A DNA stretch of 64,000 nt from Devosia aquimaris (GTDB lineage: Bacteria > Pseudomonadota > Alphaproteobacteria > Rhizobiales > Devosiaceae), in NCBI RefSeq assembly GCF_020169335.1, contig NZ_JAIEZN010000001.1, positions 451,426 to 515,425 of the forward strand, in the 5' to 3' direction. Positions 9,263-18,092 of the stretch are shown piece after piece; the first letter of the stretch is position 1, and the number at the start of each line of letters is the position of its first letter. The translations under genes and the position numbers were made by a program. Under the pieces are notes generated by a model. It made no database searches. It was given only the letters and a program-made list of their open reading frames with translations, and was not told the origin of the DNA.

Positions 9263-11746
9263 TTGGTGCCAAACATTGACGCGAGCATTGCACTGGTGGC
9301 GATTGCGCCACTTGTTGCCGCCGCGCTGGCGCCATTGCTGCATCGCTATACGCGACCGTTCTCCGGCTGGCTGCTGGCGCTGATTCCGGCGGCGATATTT
9401 GCCTTCCTGGTCTCGCTCGCGCCGCAGGTCCTCGCCGAGGGGGCCATCTCGGCGCGTATCGGCTGGGTGCCTTCCCTGGGGCTCGACCTGTCGTTTTATG
9501 TCGATGGGCTCAGCCTGACGTTTGCCACGACAATCTCGGGGATCGGCGCGCTGATCATTGTCTACTCGGGCGGCTATCTGCGTGGCCATGAGCATTTGGG
9601 GCGCTTCATGGCGTTCCTGCTTGGCTTCATGGGCGCCATGCTTGGTCTCGTGCTGGCCGACAATATGCTGGCGCTGTTCGTATTCTGGGAACTGACGGCG
9701 GTGACCTCGTTCCTGCTGATCGGCTTTGACGCCGTGCGGCAGTCAGCGCGGCGTGGCGCCATCCAGGCGCTGGTGATCACCAATATCGGCGGCATGGCGC
9801 TGCTGGTCGGCGTGCTGCTGGTGCAGCAGATCACTGGCCAGTGGGAGCTGAGCGCGCTGCGCGGGATCGAAGACGGCATGCGCGGGCATGGGCTCTATGG
9901 TCTGGTACTGGCCTGTTTCCTCCTGGCAGCGTTCACCAAATCGGCGCAGTTTCCACTGCACTTCTGGCTGCCCAACGCCATGGAAGCGCCAACGCCGGTC
10001 TCGGCTTTCCTCCATTCTGCGACCATGGTGCAGGCTGGCGTCTATCTGCTGGCCCGCATCACGCCCTGGATGGGCGGCACGGCGATCTGGATGACGTTGC
10101 TGGTCTGCTTTGGCGCGGTGACACTGCTGTGGGGCGCACTGGCCGCATTCAAGCAGACCGACCTCAAGCAGATGCTGGCGCAGTCCACCATCGCGTCGCT
10201 GGGCCTGCTGGTGCTGCTGATCGGACTGGGCAGCGAAACCGCCATTGCCGGCGTCATCATCTATTTCGTGGCCCATGCCCTCTATAAGGCCGGATTGTTC
10301 ATGGTGGTGGGTGCCATCGACCATGAATCGGGCACGCGCGATATCACCGCGCTCGGCGGTCTGGCTGACCGCATGCCGGTGACCTTCATTGCTGCCGGGC
10401 TGGGCGCCCTGGGCATGGTCGGCCTGCCGCCGACGATTGCCTTCTTTGCCAAGGAAGAAATGTATCTCGGCCTCCTGGCGCCGCAGTGGCAGGACATCAC
10501 CGTGCTGGTGGTGCTGGTGGCCGGCAATGCACTGCTGGCTGCCATCGGCGCGCTGGTTGCAATCAAGCCCTTCCTGGGTGCCGAGGTGGCAACGCCCAAA
10601 TCCGCGCATGAAGCCCCCATCGCCATGCTGGTGGGGCCGGTGCTTCTGGGGGGCATCAGCATCGTCGCGGCGCTGCTGCTGGGCGATTTCGGCCACTATG
10701 TGCTCGAGCCCGGGGCAGGCGCCATTCTCAACGAAACCGTCAAGAGCCACCTCACCTGGATGATCGACCCAACCAACCCGGTGTTGTGGATGTCGGTGGC
10801 AACATGGGGCCTCGCCTTCTGGGCCTATCGACAGGCTGCCATGCTGCGCACGCTGATGCGCCGCTTCGCCACTGGGCTTGGATTCACTGCCGATGACCTG
10901 TTCGACAGGGCAATGTTCGGCCTGATCCGTTTCGCCGGTGCACTGACACGACTGCTGCATCACGGGCGGCTCGAAGTCTACCTGGGTACCGCCTTCGCCA
11001 TGCTGGCGCTGGCATTGATGCTGCCGCTGTTTGCGCTGGGCGGCATCCATGCGCTGCTGCCCACGGCCGACCTCGGCAACTGGGGCGTGCGGCTGAACTG
11101 GCCGCCCCTGGCCCCCCATGAATGGGGCGTGTTCGGCCTGGCCCTGATCGGCCTGCTGGTGATCGTGATCTCGCGCAAGCGGCTCTATTCCATCCTGGCG
11201 CTGGGCATCCAGGGCACCGCAGTGGCGCTGATCTTTCTGATCTTTGGCGCGCCTGACCTCGCCTTCACCCAGTTTATGGTGGAAATCCTCTCGGTGGTGA
11301 TCCTGGCGCTGGTCATGACCCGGCTGAGCCTGGAGGATGAAGACCCGCGCCCCTTCGAGGACTGGGCCCGCGACGGCATATTGGCGCTGGTGTGCGGCAC
11401 GGGCGTTGCCCTGTTGCTGATGGTGGTGCTCACCGGCGACCTCGACACGCGTCTTTCGGACTTCTTCACGGCGACCAGCGTGCCGATCGCGCATGGCCAC
11501 AACATCGTCAATGTCATCCTGGTGGACTACCGCGGGTTTGATACGCTGGGCGAAATCTCGGTTCTCATGGCGGCTGGCATCGCCATCATGGCGCTGCTCA
11601 GCAGTCGTGGGCGCAAGGCCAGTGCCTCGGTCAAGACCGTCGATTCACCCACGCCGCCGGTGGCGCCGGTCGCGCCTGTTGCCCCGGTCGCCCCTGTCGA
11701 ACCCGCGCCGGCACGCCGCCCCCGCCGCAGGAAGGCCGCGTCATGA
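9263..11746 (+). CDS. mrpA: Na+/H+ antiporter subunit MrpA
   Basis: This is the largest membrane subunit of the Mrp (Pha/Mnh) cation/proton antiporter, related to the NuoL subunit of complex I. The 827-aa chain has about 20 membrane segments. The proton-channel core includes SAQFPLHFWLPNAME and FLHSATMVQAG, and MrpB/MbhD-like segments follow from about residue 600. No ATG lies near the expected start; the chosen TTG at 9263 (GTG at 9266 is the alternative) is 8 bp behind GGGAG. The C terminus ends in an APV repeat (about five copies) and a basic RRPRRRK tail, both unusual. The stop overlaps mrpB by 4 bp. Confidence 0.92.
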   Translation: MVPNIDASIALVAIAPLVAAALAPLLHRYTRPFSGWLLALIPAAIFAFLVSLAPQVLAEGAISARIGWVPSLGLDLSFYVDGLSLTFATTISGIGALIIVYSGGYLRGHEHLGRFMAFLLGFMGAMLGLVLADNMLALFVFWELTAVTSFLLIGFDAVRQSARRGAIQALVITNIGGMALLVGVLLVQQITGQWELSALRGIEDGMRGHGLYGLVLACFLLAAFTKSAQFPLHFWLPNAMEAPTPVSAFLHSATMVQAGVYLLARITPWMGGTAIWMTLLVCFGAVTLLWGALAAFKQTDLKQMLAQSTIASLGLLVLLIGLGSETAIAGVIIYFVAHALYKAGLFMVVGAIDHESGTRDITALGGLADRMPVTFIAAGLGALGMVGLPPTIAFFAKEEMYLGLLAPQWQDITVLVVLVAGNALLAAIGALVAIKPFLGAEVATPKSAHEAPIAMLVGPVLLGGISIVAALLLGDFGHYVLEPGAGAILNETVKSHLTWMIDPTNPVLWMSVATWGLAFWAYRQAAMLRTLMRRFATGLGFTADDLFDRAMFGLIRFAGALTRLLHHGRLEVYLGTAFAMLALALMLPLFALGGIHALLPTADLGNWGVRLNWPPLAPHEWGVFGLALIGLLVIVISRKRLYSILALGIQGTAVALIFLIFGAPDLAFTQFMVEILSVVILALVMTRLSLEDEDPRPFEDWARDGILALVCGTGVALLLMVVLTGDLDTRLSDFFTATSVPIAHGHNIVNVILVDYRGFDTLGEISVLMAAGIAIMALLSSRGRKASASVKTVDSPTPPVAPVAPVAPVAPVEPAPARRPRRRKAAS

Positions 11747-12168
11747 ACACCGTCATCTTCCGCACCATTGCGCCGCTGATCGTGGCCACCATGCTGGTGT
11801 TCTCCATCTATGTCTGCCTGCGCGGCCACAACGAGCCGGGCGGCGGCTTCATTGGTGGGCTGATTGCGGCTTCGGCAATTGCCGTGCTGGGCATGGCATC
11901 AAGCGCTGCCCAGGCGCGCAAGGCGCTCTATTTCGATCCGCTTTCGATTGCCGGCTTTGGCGTGCTGCTCGCCGGCCTGACCGGGCTGGTCTCGGTCTTC
12001 AACAACAGTCCCTTCATGACCAGCATCTGGCTCTATCTCGAACTGGGTGAGGCGACAGTGCCGCTGTCCACCCCACTGCTGTTCGACATTGGCGTCTATC
12101 TGGTGGTGTTCGGCACTATCTCCTCGATCGCCCTGGGGCTGGAAAGCAATGAAGGGGAGGAGCCGTAA
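11743..12168 (+). CDS. mrpB: Na+/H+ antiporter subunit MrpB
   Basis: The 141-aa hydrophobic protein has four predicted membrane segments and the conserved MrpB turn RGHNEPGGGFIGG at about residues 28-40. It overlaps mrpA by ATGA and its final A is shared with the ATG of mrpC, so translation is tightly coupled. A free-standing MrpB beside a long MrpA marks a group 1 (seven-gene) Mrp system, not the fused AB form. Confidence 0.93.
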   Translation: MNTVIFRTIAPLIVATMLVFSIYVCLRGHNEPGGGFIGGLIAASAIAVLGMASSAAQARKALYFDPLSIAGFGVLLAGLTGLVSVFNNSPFMTSIWLYLELGEATVPLSTPLLFDIGVYLVVFGTISSIALGLESNEGEEP

Positions 12169-12545
12169 TGGATTATGTGCTCGCCGCGCTCGTGGGCTGC
12201 TTTGTGGCGCTGGGCGTCTATCTGCTGCTGTCACGCTCGCTCATTCGCATGCTGCTGGGCGTGGTGATCCTGGGCAATGGGGTGAATCTGCTGATTTTCA
12301 CCGCCGGGCGTTTGACGCTGCAGATCGCGCCCATTGTCCCGCCCGGACTCGACCAGCCCGATGGTGCCATTGCCAATCCGCTGCCGCAGGCGCTGATCCT
12401 GACCGCCATCGTGATTGGCTTTGCCATGTTCAGCTTCCTGCTGGTCCTGGCCTTCCGCACCTATCAGACGCTCGATGCCGACAATACCGACACCATGCGC
12501 CTGGCCGAACCGGTCGATGCGCCCCAACCGCCGTTGAGCTACTGA
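12168..12545 (+). CDS. mrpC: Na+/H+ antiporter subunit MrpC
   Basis: This 125-aa, three-helix membrane protein is homologous to NuoK. It shows the conserved SRSLIRMLLGVVILGNGVNL helix 2 region and PQALILTAIVIGFA helix 3. It starts one base into the mrpB stop codon and ends one base before the mrpD ATG. It works as part of the membrane arm of the antiporter. Confidence 0.93.
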   Translation: MDYVLAALVGCFVALGVYLLLSRSLIRMLLGVVILGNGVNLLIFTAGRLTLQIAPIVPPGLDQPDGAIANPLPQALILTAIVIGFAMFSFLLVLAFRTYQTLDADNTDTMRLAEPVDAPQPPLSY

Positions 12546-12546
12546 C

Positions 12547-14109
12547 ATGGCCGCACATGACCTGCCGCCTGCCATGATCGAGACTGCGACCCTGCCCATG
12601 GCCTGGGTGGTGGTGTTGCCGCTCGTGCTGGCCCTGATGGGCGCAGCCCTCCTGCTGATTGTTCGGCGCTCGCATGGGCTGAGCTTTGTCCTCGCGCTGG
12701 TGAGCGTGCTGGCCATCATCGCCTGCGAGATCACCCTGCTGCTGCACGTCTTCGAGAGCGGCCCGGTGAGCATGACCATGGCCAAGTGGCTCCCCCCGTT
12801 CGGCATCAGCTTTACGGCAGATGCCTTCGGCGCCAGCTTTGCCCTAGCCGCTGCCGTGGTGACACTGGTGGTGCTGATCTATGCCGAACCCGAACACCCT
12901 TCGGCGGTGGGCGGGGGCAGTTTCTATGCGCTGGTGCTGCTGTTGCTGGCCGGTGTCACCGGTTCGTTCCTGACCGGGGACCTGTTCAACCTCTATGTCT
13001 GGTTCGAGGTGTTGCTGATCTCCTCGTTCGGCCTGATGGTGCTGGGCGGTCGGGCGGTGCAGCTGGACGGCACGGTGAAATATGGCTTCCTCAATTTCCT
13101 CGCGACCACGATCTTCCTGCTCTCGCTGGGCCTGCTCTATGGCCTGCTCGGCACGCTGAACATGGCCGACGTAATGCGCGTGGCGCCCCAGGCCAATCCC
13201 GCCGCCATGGCCGGCGTTGCCGCGCTGATGCTGCTGGCGTTCGGCATGAAGGCGGCCGCCTTCCCGGTCAACGCCTGGCTGCCGGCCTCCTATCACGCGC
13301 CACCGGCTGCGATTTCCGCTCTAATGGCCGGTCTTCTGACCAAGGTGGGCATCTATGCCCTGCTGCGCACGTTGGTTGCTGTTCTGCCGGCGACGCGTGA
13401 CGTGCTGGAGCCCGTGCTGATCATCGTGGCGATCGCCACGCTGGTGATCGGTCCGCTGGGCGCCATCGCCGAAACCAATCTGCGTCGCGCGCTGGGCTTC
13501 ATCGTCATCGGTGGCATCGGCGCGGTCATGGCTGGCATCGCCTTGCCCAATCTGGCCGGTGTCAGCGGCGCGGGACTCTATATCTTCCACGCCATGCTGA
13601 CCATGACGGCACTCTATCTGGTTGCTGGACTGATCGAGCGGCAAACCGGACAGTCCGACACGCGCTACATCGGTGGGCTCTATGCCACCAGCGCGCCCCT
13701 GTCGGTGTTGTTTCTCGTGCTGGTGCTCGCCGCGGCCGGCGTGCCGCCGACACTGGGGTTCTGGCCCAAAGTGCAATTGCTGCAAGGGGGCCTTCAGACC
13801 GGCGGCTGGATCGGTGGTCTGCTTGTCACAGCATTGCTGGTCAATGCCGTGCTGACGCTGATCGCCGGGACACGCCTATGGGCGCATATGTTCTGGCGTG
13901 CAGCGCCCACTCCCGCCGAGGCGACGCCGGGTGAGCCTCTGCCCATCGGGCGGCTGCATTGGCTGGGATCGGGTGTGCTGTTCGCTCTCATCATCGCGGC
14001 GGGCCTGTGGCCAAATCCGATGATGGAAGTGGTGCGCAGCGGCGCCGCCGATATGCTGGACCCAGCGCGCTATGTCAGTGCCGTCGGCCTTGCGGAGGTG
14101 ACGCCATGA
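12547..14109 (+). CDS. mrpD: Na+/H+ antiporter subunit MrpD
   Basis: This 520-aa subunit is related to NuoM/NuoN, with about 14 membrane segments. It is one of the two large proton-translocating subunits of the Mrp complex. Family marks include LFNLYVWFEVLLISSFGLM, the channel segment KAAAFPVNAWLPASYHAPP, and a conserved Lys in LLTKVGIYALLR. It is embedded in the operon, overlapping mrpE by ATGA at its end. Confidence 0.93.
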   Translation: MAAHDLPPAMIETATLPMAWVVVLPLVLALMGAALLLIVRRSHGLSFVLALVSVLAIIACEITLLLHVFESGPVSMTMAKWLPPFGISFTADAFGASFALAAAVVTLVVLIYAEPEHPSAVGGGSFYALVLLLLAGVTGSFLTGDLFNLYVWFEVLLISSFGLMVLGGRAVQLDGTVKYGFLNFLATTIFLLSLGLLYGLLGTLNMADVMRVAPQANPAAMAGVAALMLLAFGMKAAAFPVNAWLPASYHAPPAAISALMAGLLTKVGIYALLRTLVAVLPATRDVLEPVLIIVAIATLVIGPLGAIAETNLRRALGFIVIGGIGAVMAGIALPNLAGVSGAGLYIFHAMLTMTALYLVAGLIERQTGQSDTRYIGGLYATSAPLSVLFLVLVLAAAGVPPTLGFWPKVQLLQGGLQTGGWIGGLLVTALLVNAVLTLIAGTRLWAHMFWRAAPTPAEATPGEPLPIGRLHWLGSGVLFALIIAAGLWPNPMMEVVRSGAADMLDPARYVSAVGLAEVTP

Positions 14110-14585
14110 ACCTGGCCCTGACCATCACCGGCCTGGCCCTGGCCTGGGCCGCCATCAATGGCAATTTCAGCCCGCTCAACCTGCTGTTCGGTGCCGCCAT
14201 CGGTCTTTTGACCAGCATGCTCCTGCGCAAGTGGATTGCCCATCCGCGCGTGATGCGTCGGCTGCGCCGCATTGTCTCGCTGGCGCTGCTGTTTTTCTGG
14301 GAGCTCAATGTCTCGGCGGTGCGCGTTGCCGCCATTGTGATGACGCCGAACATCCGCGCCGCGCTGCGTCCGGGCATCGTGGCATTCCCGCTCAAGCTGA
14401 CCACCGACCGGGAGATCACCCTGCTGGCCAATCTCATTACGCTCACGCCGGGTACGCTCAGTGTCGACGTGTCCGAGGACCGCCGCACGCTCTATGTGCA
14501 TGTCCTCAATCTCAAGGATCGCGACGCACTGGTCGCCGAGATTGCCAATGGCTTCGAGCGCAAGGTGCAGGAGGTGTTCGAATGA
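14106..14585 (+). CDS. mrpE: Na+/H+ antiporter subunit MrpE
   Basis: The 159-aa protein has two N-terminal membrane helices and a cytoplasmic domain with TPGTLSVDVSEDRRTLYVH, the standard MrpE signature. The start ATG overlaps the mrpD stop, and its own stop overlaps mrpF. MrpE is needed for assembly and ion-transport activity of the complex in characterised bacteria. Confidence 0.92.
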   Translation: MNLALTITGLALAWAAINGNFSPLNLLFGAAIGLLTSMLLRKWIAHPRVMRRLRRIVSLALLFFWELNVSAVRVAAIVMTPNIRAALRPGIVAFPLKLTTDREITLLANLITLTPGTLSVDVSEDRRTLYVHVLNLKDRDALVAEIANGFERKVQEVFE

Positions 14586-14878
14586 CGGCGGCCGAACTGC
14601 TTTCCCTGACCGCCACCATTTCTCTGGTGATCCTGGGGATCGCCATGTTGATCGCCATTATCCGCGTGGTGATTGGCCCGACACTATCGGATCGAATTCT
14701 TGCGCTCGACTTGCTCACAGTCATCGCCATGGGGTTTGTCGCCGCGATCGCTATCCGAACAGGGTTAATGTTGTATTTAGATATAGCTATCAGTCTGGCG
14801 CTATTGGGTTTTCTTGCAACCGTGGCCCTGGCTCGCTATATGTTGTCGCGCATCAAGGACGAGGATGATCAGCCATGA
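14582..14878 (+). CDS. mrpF: Na+/H+ antiporter subunit MrpF
   Basis: The 98-aa protein has three membrane helices. The family segment RVVIGPTLSDRILALDLL lies at about residues 28-45. It overlaps mrpE and mrpG by ATGA at both ends. Part of this gene is locally AT-richer than the rest of the operon (near 14760-14800). Confidence 0.92.
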   Translation: MTAAELLSLTATISLVILGIAMLIAIIRVVIGPTLSDRILALDLLTVIAMGFVAAIAIRTGLMLYLDIAISLALLGFLATVALARYMLSRIKDEDDQP

Positions 14879-15234
14879 CAGCTTTGCTGGCCACGGTTCT
14901 GGGCTGTATTCTGCTCCTGTTGGGCTCATGCTTTGCACTGCTTGGTGCAGTGGGCGTGTTGCGCCTGCCGGATCTGTACACGCGCATGCATGCTGCCTCA
15001 AAGGCGGGCGCCGTCGGCGGCGGAATGATCCTGGTGGCGGTGGCTTTGGTCAGTTTTGACGCAAGTATTGCCCTGCGCGCTGTTATCGGCGCTGCCTTTT
15101 TGCTTCTCACCACGCCGGTTTCTGCTCATCTGCTGGCGCGCGTCAGCCATCGTGGCGGGTATCATACTCAGACCACAATGTTTATTGATGAGTTGGCAGC
15201 TGCGTCCCCGAGTAAAGGCACTCTCGAGCAGTAA
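14875..15234 (+). CDS. mrpG: Na+/H+ antiporter subunit MrpG
   Basis: The last gene of the mrp operon encodes a 119-aa, three-helix protein. The conserved core GAVGVLRLPDLYTRMHAASK is at about residues 23-42, followed by AGAVGGGMIL. It closes a complete A-G set, so the complex can be predicted to exchange cytoplasmic Na+ (or K+) for protons and support pH and salt tolerance. No clear intrinsic terminator follows. Confidence 0.93.
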   Translation: MTALLATVLGCILLLLGSCFALLGAVGVLRLPDLYTRMHAASKAGAVGGGMILVAVALVSFDASIALRAVIGAAFLLLTTPVSAHLLARVSHRGGYHTQTTMFIDELAAASPSKGTLEQ

Positions 15235-15350
15235 AATTTGCTTTGTGCAATTTAATGTTGGTCCGCTTGCTTGCGGTACTAAACGGTCGTAGTACACGTC
15301 GTTGGCCAACATAGACCGAATGGATGGCCACCTATCTGAAAGGTTGAAAT
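15235..15350 (+). promoter_or_regulatory. AT-rich leader of mucR
   Basis: This 116-bp gap is clearly richer in A/T than its surroundings (several TAAA, TTTAAT and TTGC stretches). It precedes a MucR-type gene. Members of the MucR/Ros family commonly bind AT-rich DNA in their own promoter, so this is the likely promoter and autoregulatory region. No exact -35/-10 pair is assigned. Confidence 0.35.
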
Positions 15351-15773
15351 ATGAATGAGAACACCGGTTCGGGAGCCGGCTTTGAGCAAGATTTGATCGA
15401 ACTCAGCGCCGGAATTGTCTCGGCATATGTAAGTCACAATGCCATGAGCCCCGGCGATCTGCCCAAGCTGATCTCCGACGTTCACAGTGCGCTGCGTTCG
15501 CTGTCGACCAACGAAGTCGTCGTTGCCGTCGAAGAGCTCAAGCCCGCAGTTCCTGTCCGCAAGTCCGTGGCGCCCGACTACATCATCTGCCTGGAAGACG
15601 GCAAGAAGTTCAAGTCGCTCAAGCGCCACCTGCGCACCCACTACAATCTCTCGCCGGAAGAATACCGCGAGAAGTGGGGTCTGCCGGCCGACTACCCGAT
15701 GGTTGCCCCGAGCTATTCGGCAACCCGCTCCAAGCTGGCCAAGGACAATGGCCTGGGCCGCAAGGCCGCTTAA
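15351..15773 (+). CDS. mucR: MucR/Ros family zinc-finger transcriptional regulator
   Basis: The 140-aa DNA-binding protein has an acidic N-terminal oligomerisation region and a C-terminal Ros-type zinc finger. The finger shows [19 protein letters not shown], followed by [21 protein letters not shown], the family signature. The second zinc cysteine is Asp, as in many MucR homologues. Such proteins are nucleoid-associated regulators of exopolysaccharide, motility and cell-cycle genes in alphaproteobacteria. A strong hairpin lies 84 bp past the stop. Confidence 0.93.
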   Translation: MNENTGSGAGFEQDLIELSAGIVSAYVSHNAMSPGDLPKLISDVHSALRSLSTNEVVVAVEELKPAVPVRKSVAPDYIICLEDGKKFKSLKRHLRTHYNLSPEEYREKWGLPADYPMVAPSYSATRSKLAKDNGLGRKAA

Positions 15774-15856
15774 AAGGCGTTTACGCCAACACCACGAAAC
15801 GTCGCGTTCGATCACCTGCTCCCAAGCGCAGTTCCGAACCCCGGCGACAGCTAGTG

Positions 15857-15888
15857 TCAAACGGTCGCCCCATGGGGCGGCCGTTTGA
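15857..15888 (+). terminator. perfect-length hairpin downstream of mucR
   Basis: A near-perfect inverted repeat pairs TCAAACGGTCGCCCC with GGGGCGGCCGTTTGA, one T-C difference that pairs as G-U in RNA. No T-run follows, so it may be a Rho-assisted terminator or an mRNA 3' stabiliser. It also lies upstream of the next gene. Confidence 0.5.
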
Positions 15889-15984
15889 CGTTTCAGGGGT
15901 GCCGATCGGTGCCACTTATCCCCGCCCCCTTGCCAAGCCGCAATATCTAGGAAATCATTCCTATATTGCGAACGAGGCATTGTC

Positions 15985-16359
15985 ATGTTGCATTCCGTTT
16001 CCCCCCTCCGCGCGGCGCTTTTGCCGCCGGTGGCCAGCCGCGACGCGCGCTCCTGCAGCGCTGTGATTGCGCTGGTTGCCCAGGAAAAAAATCTTCCGCC
16101 GCATTTGCTTGTGCATCCGTCGCGGTGCCGCCGCGCCACTGCCCGGGCCCGGCAATTGGCCATGTATCTGTCCCATGTGGTGATGGGCCATTCGCTGACC
16201 GAGATCGCCCGGGCCTTTGGTCGGGATAGGACAACAGTCTCCCACGCCTGCGCGCTGATCGAGGATTTGCGCGATGATCCCGGCTTTGACGCCGAAGTCA
16301 GCCGCTACGAGCGGCGGCTCGAAGAGGCAGCAGGGGAGGCGGGCGGCCATGGCTGGTGA
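15985..16359 (+). CDS. DnaA domain IV-like helix-turn-helix protein
   Basis: Residues about 55-98 (ARQLAMYLSHVV, LTEIARAFGRDRTTVSHA) match the DNA-binding domain IV of the replication initiator DnaA, including the RDxTTVxHA signature. The AAA+ ATPase and N-terminal domains are absent; the whole protein is only 124 aa. It cannot act as an initiator but could bind DnaA-box-like DNA. Similar short proteins are common in Rhizobiales. It overlaps the next gene by 11 bp, suggesting co-expression. Confidence 0.8.
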   Translation: MLHSVSPLRAALLPPVASRDARSCSAVIALVAQEKNLPPHLLVHPSRCRRATARARQLAMYLSHVVMGHSLTEIARAFGRDRTTVSHACALIEDLRDDPGFDAEVSRYERRLEEAAGEAGGHGW

Positions 16360-16837
16360 GGGCACTGTTCTGACGCGGCTGGCCACCGCCAGCGCCGGCG
16401 AAGCGGCGTTCCTGTCGCCCGAACAGCTGCTGGCCGCCAGCCGGCTCGAAGGTCTGATCCGGCGCGCGCAACTGGTGCAGCGGGTGACCATGGCCTATGA
16501 CCCCGCGCGCATCGGGCGCCAGCCGGGCGGTGATGGTGGCGTCGATCTCGGTGACAGTGCATTCGACGCCCGACGCCGGCTCAATCAGCTGGCCGGCACC
16601 TTGCCAGTCGATTGCTGGAGCGTGTTGTTTGACGTCTGTGGATTGGGAAAAGGCCTGCAGACCATAGAGAGCGAACGGCGCTGGCCGCGGCGCAGCGCCA
16701 AGCTGGTGCTGCGCATAGCCCTGAGCCAATTGGCAACGGCGTGGGGACTGGACGGCGCGGCGCAGGGGGCCGAGACGGCGCGCGCACACGCATGGATGGA
16801 ACAGCGCCTGCCCATCGTGCCGCCGCTTGCGGACTGA
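16349..16837 (+). CDS. DUF6456-like conserved protein
   Basis: The start at ATG 16349 lies inside the previous gene. The 162-aa protein has a central segment VQRVTMAYDPARIG, then DARRRLNQLAGTLPVDCWSVLFDVCGLGKGLQTIE and WPRRSAKLVLRIALSQLATAWGL, a pattern I associate with DUF6456. The C-terminal half resembles a small helical DNA-binding fold. Its function is unknown. It is convergent with sufE, whose stop is 16 bp away. Confidence 0.65.
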   Translation: MAGEGTVLTRLATASAGEAAFLSPEQLLAASRLEGLIRRAQLVQRVTMAYDPARIGRQPGGDGGVDLGDSAFDARRRLNQLAGTLPVDCWSVLFDVCGLGKGLQTIESERRWPRRSAKLVLRIALSQLATAWGLDGAAQGAETARAHAWMEQRLPIVPPLAD

Positions 16838-16853
16838 CGGGCCGGCAGCCAGG

Positions 16854-17279
16854 CTAGCGCAGCGCCTGGCCTTCGGCGCGGATGCGGTTGACCATGGCGA
16901 CCAGGCCATTGGAGCGCTGCGCCGTCAGATGCTCGCGCAGGCCCAGGCGGTCAAAGATGGCAATGGCATCGGTGTCGGCGATCTCGCCGGCGGGGCGACC
17001 GGAATAGAGTGCCAGCAGCACGGCCACCAGGCCCTGCACGATCATCGCGTCGCTTTCGCCGCGATAGGAGAGAATGGTCTGGCCATTGTCCTGCTGGGTG
17101 CTGGCCGAAAGCCACACCTGCGAGACGCAACCATGCACGCGATTGGCGTCGGACTTTTCGCTCTCTGCCAGCCGGGGCAGGGCCTGGCCCAGCTCGATCA
17201 GATAGCGATAGCGATCCTCCCAGTCGTCAAGGAAGGAGAGATTTTCGGCAATGTCCTGGAAGGCTGCTGGCTCGGTCAT
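16854..17279 (-). CDS. sufE: SufE, cysteine desulfuration accessory protein
   Basis: SufE accepts sulfur from SufS as a persulfide and passes it to the Fe-S cluster scaffold. The 141-aa protein carries the acceptor cysteine at position 51 (RVHGCVSQVW), the same position as in E. coli SufE. Other conserved parts are the N-terminal LSFLDDWEDRYRYLIELG and the C-terminal LREHLTAQRSNGL. It is not near other suf genes here. Confidence 0.93.
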   Translation of the reverse strand: MTEPAAFQDIAENLSFLDDWEDRYRYLIELGQALPRLAESEKSDANRVHGCVSQVWLSASTQQDNGQTILSYRGESDAMIVQGLVAVLLALYSGRPAGEIADTDAIAIFDRLGLREHLTAQRSNGLVAMVNRIRAEGQALR

Positions 17280-17341
17280 GCCGTCTATCTAGGAGGGTGG
17301 GGCCGCGCAGGCAAGTGCGCACCCCAGGATGGTGTGGCCGA

Positions 17342-17380
17342 TAAAAAGAAGCCCCAAGCACGGGGCAGCGTGCTTGGGGC
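17342..17380 (-). terminator. intrinsic terminator on the minus strand
   Basis: A perfect 12-bp stem (GCCCCAAGCACG with CGTGCTTGGGGC, 6-base loop) is followed on the minus strand by TTCTTTTTAT. It terminates the small membrane-protein gene to its right and insulates sufE. Confidence 0.88.
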
Positions 17381-17456
17381 AGTCCCAGGGCCTTTGGAGA
17401 GCGCCGCTTGGGGAAACGGGCAACCCTGGATGACGTTTGGCGCCGGGCGAACCCGG

Positions 17457-17750
17457 TCAGCCGGCCCGATCCGGTCTCGGACGGGGAATGGGGGCCACAA
17501 TGCCGCTGCTGGCGGGCGTCGTGGGGGGCAGGGCGGCGGCGGTCTGCTGCAGCGTGGCAGCAACCACGGCCTTGCCGCCCAGGCATGTCAGGCTGGTGCA
17601 TTCGATGGCGTTGACCTGGCTGGCAACGACCTGGCTGCCCGCTGCCATGGCCTGTGCCGCCATGGCGCCCGTATCGGGCAGATCAGCGCCTGGACGGATC
17701 ACCAGATAGGCAACCGTGAGCCAGAAAACAGAACGAACAACCACAAACAT
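17457..17750 (-). CDS. small membrane-anchored protein (DUF5330-like)
   Basis: From ATG 17750, preceded by GGGA, the protein is 97 aa: one N-terminal membrane helix (VRSVFWLTVAYLVI), a helical Ala/Gln-rich region, a cysteine pair ECTSLTC at about 51-57, and a Pro-rich tail. The layout fits the DUF5330 proteins found beside PAS histidine kinases in Rhizobiales. A GTG 17 codons upstream is an alternative start. A strong intrinsic terminator follows. Function unknown. Confidence 0.6.
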   Translation of the reverse strand: MFVVVRSVFWLTVAYLVIRPGADLPDTGAMAAQAMAAGSQVVASQVNAIECTSLTCLGGKAVVAATLQQTAAALPPTTPASSGIVAPIPRPRPDRAG

Positions 17751-18092
17751 AACCAGTCCCGAACCTATGGGCAGGGCATCGCTCGCCCCGTTGATACCCA
17801 CGCTATCGGGCCCCCCTTAAGCGCTATTGGGACATTTCGATAAAATTAGATGCAAATGCGCGGCACCGCGGCGGCGGGTGCAACGCCTTGTTTACGCTAA
17901 CCGGAAAAAGGCCCCCCGTTCGACCCGCACAAGCCGTTACGGGCCAGACATTTAAGGCCGCTTTAGCTCTTGGCGGCCAGTGTGGGCGCAACAAGGCCCG
18001 GAGACGATTCAGGCCCTGCGCGATCCCTCCGGGGATCAAGCCCGACGTGTTCCGGCCCCAGAGTAGCGGGGTCGTTAGTGAGAGTAGTGCGT
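17751..18092. other. divergent intergenic region
   Basis: This 342-bp stretch separates the small membrane protein (leftward) and the PAS histidine kinase (rightward). It contains an AT-rich patch near 17835-17865, likely promoter DNA, and otherwise GC-rich sequence. Short open frames within it have no ribosome sites or family features. No RNA gene was recognised. Confidence 0.5.

Noticed and set aside
9743-11500. 585-codon antisense open frame opposite mrpA
   Set aside because: His/Gln/Arg-rich low-complexity product with no membrane or catalytic motifs; shadow of mrpA codon usage.
11646-11720. CRISPR-like or tandem repeat array
   Set aside because: Units are 9-12 bp, imperfect and coding (APV repeats); no spacers.
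17824-18039. 71-codon open frame in the divergent gap before the PAS kinase
   Set aside because: No ribosome site and no family features; likely promoter DNA.
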